DNA from: Actinomycetota bacterium
GTDB taxonomy: Bacteria > Actinomycetota > Actinomycetes > UBA12327
DNA length: 9,256 bases
Assembly (NCBI GenBank): GCA_003529305.1
Contig: DPWC01000134.1
Span: forward strand, 1 to 9,256
Reading direction: 5' to 3'
The position numbers were made by a program, and so were the translations under genes. Position 1 is the first letter of the stretch. Each line of letters begins with the position of its first letter. Positions 6,030 through 9,256 of this stretch are shown piece by piece. Under the pieces are notes generated by a model. It did not search any database. It was given only the letters and a program-made list of their open reading frames with translations, and had not been told where the DNA came from.

Positions 6030-8131
6030 CACCGCACCGGTCCACGAATAGTGCCGTTCGAGCTGATTCGAGGCAGGGTCACCGGCAACTGCCCTCGGGG
6101 CAGCACCGATGCCCGCAGATCAGCCTTACTTCCCTTGACCCCAAACAGCGCATCAAAGACCTTCTTTACTGCGGGCCCACTGGTGCCCGCGCCCGTTCCA
6201 CCTTGGCTCACCGTCATTACGACGACATATTTCGGTTTGCTCGACGGCGCGTAGGCATCGAACCACGATGTCAATCCTTTACCGAACACCTGGCCAGAAC
6301 CGGTCTTGGCCGACACAGCCACCGGATAGGTAGCAAACAATCCCTTCGCGGTTCCGTTGGTGACAACGCCACGAAGCGCAGCTCGCAGATAAGACAGTGT
6401 TGAGGCGCTCGTTGGGATTCGACCCTGCGCCACCGGAGTGAAGCGCTTGAGCACGGTGCCATCCGGTGAAATGACGGCCTTTGCCACTTGTGGTTGATAC
6501 AGCGTTCCGCCATTTGCGATCGCGGCATAGATGCGGGCCATCTGCAATGGCGTCACTGCGGTCTCTCCTTGACCAATGGCGAAGTCCGCTGCCATACCGC
6601 CTTTGTACTGCCACCCATCGGAGCAGTTCTCTTTGGCGTAGGCCTGCAACAGGCGGGCGCGAGCTCGATCGGTCAGCTCGGGATAGCCATCTCGCGCTCG
6701 CCGGCAGTAGTCCTTGCGGTTGGCCTTCCAGCGATCCAGCACATCCTGCCGACTCACCACGCGACCCTTGGCTTCGCCCGGCAGATCAATGCCAGTTAAG
6801 GAACCCAGTCCAAAATCGCGCGCAGTGCGGACGAACCACTCATCAGCACCACCGGCTTTGGCAGTCAGGCCACCGTCGCGCACCCACGCGTCATAGCCCA
6901 ACCCGTAGAACACGGTGTTGCAGGACACTTCGATAGCACGCTTCACCGAGATCGGGCCGAATGCCTCAGACTCAAAGTTGGTCTTCGTCAGATTGCCGAC
7001 CTTGTACTGCTTTGAACAGTCATAGGGGCCGTTGAGCGACTCACCCGCGCGGGCGGCGGCGGTAGTGGAGATCACCTTGAAAGTGGAGGCCGGGATGTAC
7101 TGCCCCGACCACGCGCGAGTCAGCAACGGAAAACCTGATGACTTGGAGGTCAACGCGCGATATTCACGCTGAGTGACGCCACCAACCCACACCGTGGGGT
7201 TGTAGTCGGGATAGCTGGCCATCGCCACGACCGCACCGTTGGTGACATCCATGACGACGATAGATCCTGAATCTGCTCGGCAGGCGCCACCACCGCATTT
7301 AAAGGTCTTGCCTGATCGTGCTGCTGCAATCTGGGTGGCCAGCGCTTTCTCAGCCACCGCCTGCACTTTGGCATCGATGTTGGTTACCACATAGTCGCCC
7401 GGCACCGCCGCAGTGGTTGAGACTGTTCCGGTCACGGCACCGGTGTTGTCCACGGCGACCGTTCGGACTCCTGGTATTCCCCTGAGGTACTGGTCATAGG
7501 CCGCCTCTAGGCCTGTGCGGCCCACCAGATCGGTGCGTCGAAGGGCGGCATTGGCACTGAGCTCTTTGTCCGTGACCGGCCCGAGGTAACCCAACACATG
7601 CGCCGTAGTGGCACCAGCAGGTGACGGGTAGTCACGAACCGTCGACAACGCAGCAGTCACGCCGGGGAAGAGTTCCCGGCGCTCCATGATCGACAACGCG
7701 ACGGTGGCATCGACATCCTTGGCCACCGGTATGGGCTGATACGGCGAACCGTTCCAGCACACCGGCGCCTTGGCAGCACCCTTGGTTCCACACAGTGTCA
7801 GCGAGGCCTTCAGCGCCGAAGTCCGCACGCCCAGCACTTTCGACAGTCGGCTCAATACTGCGGCGCCATCATCTTTCTGTGACTTCACCGCACGACGATC
7901 TACCGAGACCACCACTGTGGTGCGATTCGAGGCCAGCGGGCGCCCTTGCGAATCAAGGATCAGGCCGCGTGCGGCCGGAACGGTGATCTCACGCGTGGTG
8001 TTGTTCAGGGCCGCCTGCTGGTACCGATCGCCGGTGACAACCTGCAGAAAGAAGAGGCGGCCAAAGAGTGTGAGCAGAAGGGAGAAGGCAAAGACCTGTA
8101 GCACCAGAAGGCGAGCCGAGCGATTGCCCAC
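6029..8131 (-). CDS. mrdA: Penicillin-binding protein 2, class B transpeptidase of the elongasome
   Basis: PBP2 cross-links peptidoglycan at the outer face of the membrane and pairs with RodA. From the GTG start it has 700 residues: a short basic cytoplasmic tail, one membrane anchor (about 7-32), the PBP dimerisation domain (RGLILDSQGRPLASNR from about 56, then the Cys loop CGTKGAAKAPVCWNG), and a transpeptidase domain with active-site motifs S349-T-F-K352, S403-C-N405 and K609-T-G611. The region around 460-515 carries an insert with two cysteines, as in other actinobacterial PBP2 proteins. Eight cysteines are all predicted outside the membrane (114, 125, 279, 284, 372, 404, 476, 503). Start choice: AGGAGG at 8144-8139 is only 1 nt from the upstream ATG 8137, which would add Met-Ala, but 7 nt from GTG 8131, so I prefer GTG. 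The gene follows mreD after an 18-nt gap and overlaps rodA. Confidence 0.95.
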   Translation of the reverse strand: MGNRSARLLVLQVFAFSLLLTLFGRLFFLQVVTGDRYQQAALNNTTREITVPAARGLILDSQGRPLASNRTTVVVSVDRRAVKSQKDDGAAVLSRLSKVLGVRTSALKASLTLCGTKGAAKAPVCWNGSPYQPIPVAKDVDATVALSIMERRELFPGVTAALSTVRDYPSPAGATTAHVLGYLGPVTDKELSANAALRRTDLVGRTGLEAAYDQYLRGIPGVRTVAVDNTGAVTGTVSTTAAVPGDYVVTNIDAKVQAVAEKALATQIAAARSGKTFKCGGGACRADSGSIVVMDVTNGAVVAMASYPDYNPTVWVGGVTQREYRALTSKSSGFPLLTRAWSGQYIPASTFKVISTTAAARAGESLNGPYDCSKQYKVGNLTKTNFESEAFGPISVKRAIEVSCNTVFYGLGYDAWVRDGGLTAKAGGADEWFVRTARDFGLGSLTGIDLPGEAKGRVVSRQDVLDRWKANRKDYCRRARDGYPELTDRARARLLQAYAKENCSDGWQYKGGMAADFAIGQGETAVTPLQMARIYAAIANGGTLYQPQVAKAVISPDGTVLKRFTPVAQGRIPTSASTLSYLRAALRGVVTNGTAKGLFATYPVAVSAKTGSGQVFGKGLTSWFDAYAPSSKPKYVVVMTVSQGGTGAGTSGPAVKKVFDALFGVKGSKADLRASVLPRGQLPVTLPRISSNGTIRGPVR

Positions 8132-8138
8132 GGCCATC

Positions 8139-8144
8139 CCTCCT
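8139..8144 (-). promoter_or_regulatory. Strong ribosome binding site of mrdA (AGGAGG)
   Basis: A perfect AGGAGG lies in the mreD-mrdA gap. It leaves 1 nt to ATG 8137, which is too close for normal initiation, and 7 nt to the in-frame GTG at 8131-8129, which is optimal. It therefore decides the start of mrdA and indicates strong independent initiation on this gene within the operon. Confidence 0.75.
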
Positions 8145-8149
8145 AGCGG

Positions 8150-8665
8150 CTACCAGCGCGGGGAAGAGGGTTCAAACCGCCGGATCGACGCCGATACAGC
8201 TGGAAGAACAACGAGCGCTAGAGCCACAGCATAAAGGGCTTCAGCAAGAGCCTGACCGCCCACAGAACCCCAGGTCAGGCTGCGACTACCGGTCAGGACC
8301 TCAATACCAGCCAGGGCCACCACCAAGAACACACCAGCGGCTGCGACAACAAGCAGTGGTGTGATCGATGAGCTCTGGCTGTCATCAGCCACGATGCCCA
8401 CAGCAAAACCGATCACGGCAAGCACCAGCGCACTCGCACCGACCGGGCCCACGGCCGGAGGTGCCAGATCGAGAGCCAACCCGGTGCCAAAGCCCATGAG
8501 TACGCCAGCCAGCGAACCTTGACGCAGCGCCCAGCCCACCACCACGACCAGGATGAGATCGGGAGTTGCTCCCGGGAGCGGAAGTCGGCTCAACACCACC
8601 GTTTGAACAGCCACGGCGACTATCGCCCACACCGCCGGCAGGCCCACGCGCCGCCATCCGCGCAC
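8150..8665 (-). CDS. mreD: Rod shape-determining membrane protein MreD
   Basis: MreD is a small integral membrane protein of the elongasome that binds MreC. The 171-residue product has a basic N-terminus (MRGWRRVG) and about five hydrophobic segments, near residues 10-27, 35-46, 51-65, 75-94, 103-123 and 140-158 (some may be re-entrant). The segment LPLPGATPDLILVVVVGWAL has the Pro-Asp-Leu motif typical of MreD, followed by a Gly-rich second segment with GLALDLAPP. The length is usual for the family. The start is GTG at 8665-8663, one base after the mreC stop, with GGGAG 6 nt upstream. Sequence conservation in MreD is generally weak, so the assignment rests on topology, the PDL motif and its position between mreC and mrdA; together these are convincing. 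Confidence 0.92.
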   Translation of the reverse strand: MRGWRRVGLPAVWAIVAVAVQTVVLSRLPLPGATPDLILVVVVGWALRQGSLAGVLMGFGTGLALDLAPPAVGPVGASALVLAVIGFAVGIVADDSQSSSITPLLVVAAAGVFLVVALAGIEVLTGSRSLTWGSVGGQALAEALYAVALALVVLPAVSASIRRFEPSSPRW

Positions 8666-8666
8666 C

Positions 8667-9256
8667 TCAGGCTCCCGCTGTGGGAGTCACCGAGGGCCGC
8701 GAAGTGGGTGACTTGCTCGCCGAGACAGAGGGGGTCGGCGTTGGTCCCACTGTCACGGTCACCGTCGGCACCGGTGCAGGCGGCTTGGGCAACAAAGCGT
8801 CGCGTGGGTCCCGCGATGGAGCGGCGACCACGACTCCCACGATGTCCAACGAGGTGAAGTCCACATAGGGCGTCACCGTCCAGGTTCGTGCACCCGCATC
8901 AGAGGCACGGGAGACTCCGCTGATAGTGCCGATAGGAACACCAGGAACAAACGGTCGACCCCCTGGTGAGCCGAAGGTCACTACTTGGCTTCCCTTGGTC
9001 AAATTCACCAGTGGGTTCAGCATCTGCAGCGTCAATCCATCGAGTCCATTGCCCGAGGCGATCCCCACTTGCGCCGAGCGTGCGGCACGGGCCCCAACGG
9101 ACGATGTGGGGTCGATAGCCAAGAGCACAGTGGCACTCGAGCGACCCACGCTGACCACGCGGCCCACAAGGCCTTTGCCGTTGATCACGGTCTGGCCCGT
9201 CGTGATGCCATCACGGGTACCGACATCCAACGAGACCGACCAGGCGAAGCCCTGTT
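8667..9256 (-). CDS. mreC: Rod shape-determining protein MreC (partial, N-terminus off the right edge)
   Basis: MreC is a bitopic protein whose extracytoplasmic beta domains activate PBP2 and link it to MreD and MreB. About 195 C-terminal residues are present; the membrane anchor and coiled coil are outside the window. The visible reading begins QGFAWSVSLDVGTRDG, then GKGLVGRVVSVGRSSATVLLAIDP, matching the first MreC beta-barrel, and continues through a second barrel with PGVPIGTISGVS and a YVDFTSLDIVGVVV strand. The frame runs to the window edge, so apparent starts near 9230 (TTG) are internal. After the fold ends, the last roughly 40 residues are a Pro/Thr/Ser/Val tail (for example VGPTPTPSVSASKSP) that should lie outside the membrane. 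The stop TGA at 8669-8667 is one base before the mreD GTG. Confidence 0.94.
   Translation of the reverse strand, partial: QGFAWSVSLDVGTRDGITTGQTVINGKGLVGRVVSVGRSSATVLLAIDPTSSVGARAARSAQVGIASGNGLDGLTLQMLNPLVNLTKGSQVVTFGSPGGRPFVPGVPIGTISGVSRASDAGARTWTVTPYVDFTSLDIVGVVVAAPSRDPRDALLPKPPAPVPTVTVTVGPTPTPSVSASKSPTSRPSVTPTAGA
8672..8676 (-). promoter_or_regulatory. Ribosome binding site of mreD (GGGAG), inside the end of mreC
   Basis: GGGAG, read on the minus strand, ends 6 nt before the mreD GTG and lies within the last codons of mreC. It supports the GTG start over the nearby out-of-frame ATG at 8657. Confidence 0.6.

Noticed and set aside
1..9256. Mobile element, CRISPR array, tRNA/rRNA genes or defence system
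   Set aside because: All sequence is accounted for by seven conserved core genes and short gaps; I saw no terminal inverted repeats, spaced direct repeats or tRNA-like cloverleaf.

Overview
The window carries one continuous block of seven genes, all on the minus strand, from the right edge to the left edge. By eye it is fairly GC-rich (about 60%). The gene order, actinobacterial-type sequence features in several proteins (long disordered N-terminus on RNase E, cysteine-containing inserts in PBP2) and frequent GTG starts all point to a member of the Actinomycetota. I cannot place it further.

In transcription order (right to left) the layout is: mreC (start cut off by the right edge), mreD, mrdA (class B penicillin-binding protein PBP2), rodA (SEDS glycan polymerase), a cobalamin-binding-type radical SAM protein of the TIGR03960 type, a DUF2344 (TIGR03936-type) radical SAM-linked protein, and rne (RNase E/G, end cut off by the left edge). 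The first six genes are packed with 1-18 nt gaps or overlapping or abutting start/stop codons, so they look like one translationally coupled operon. A 140-nt leader, preceded by an 18-bp perfect palindrome across the DUF2344 stop codon, separates rne from the rest.

The mreC-mreD-mrdA-rodA part encodes the elongasome that builds the lateral cell wall: MreC and MreD are membrane scaffolds, RodA polymerises glycan from lipid II, and PBP2 cross-links it. The TIGR03960/DUF2344 pair has no established biochemical function that I know of, but it is commonly found beside rne/rng and the L21/L27 ribosomal protein genes. That makes it the most genuinely under-described part of this window. RNase E has an approximately 307-residue N-terminal extension with regular KKxxx pentads and two arginine blocks before its catalytic core.

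I found no mobile element, tRNA, rRNA, CRISPR array or defence gene. This is mostly a conserved core-genome region, and I do not claim a wholly new system. The best leads are the radical SAM pair, the architecture of the RNase E extension, the rne leader and a likely start-site correction for mrdA.
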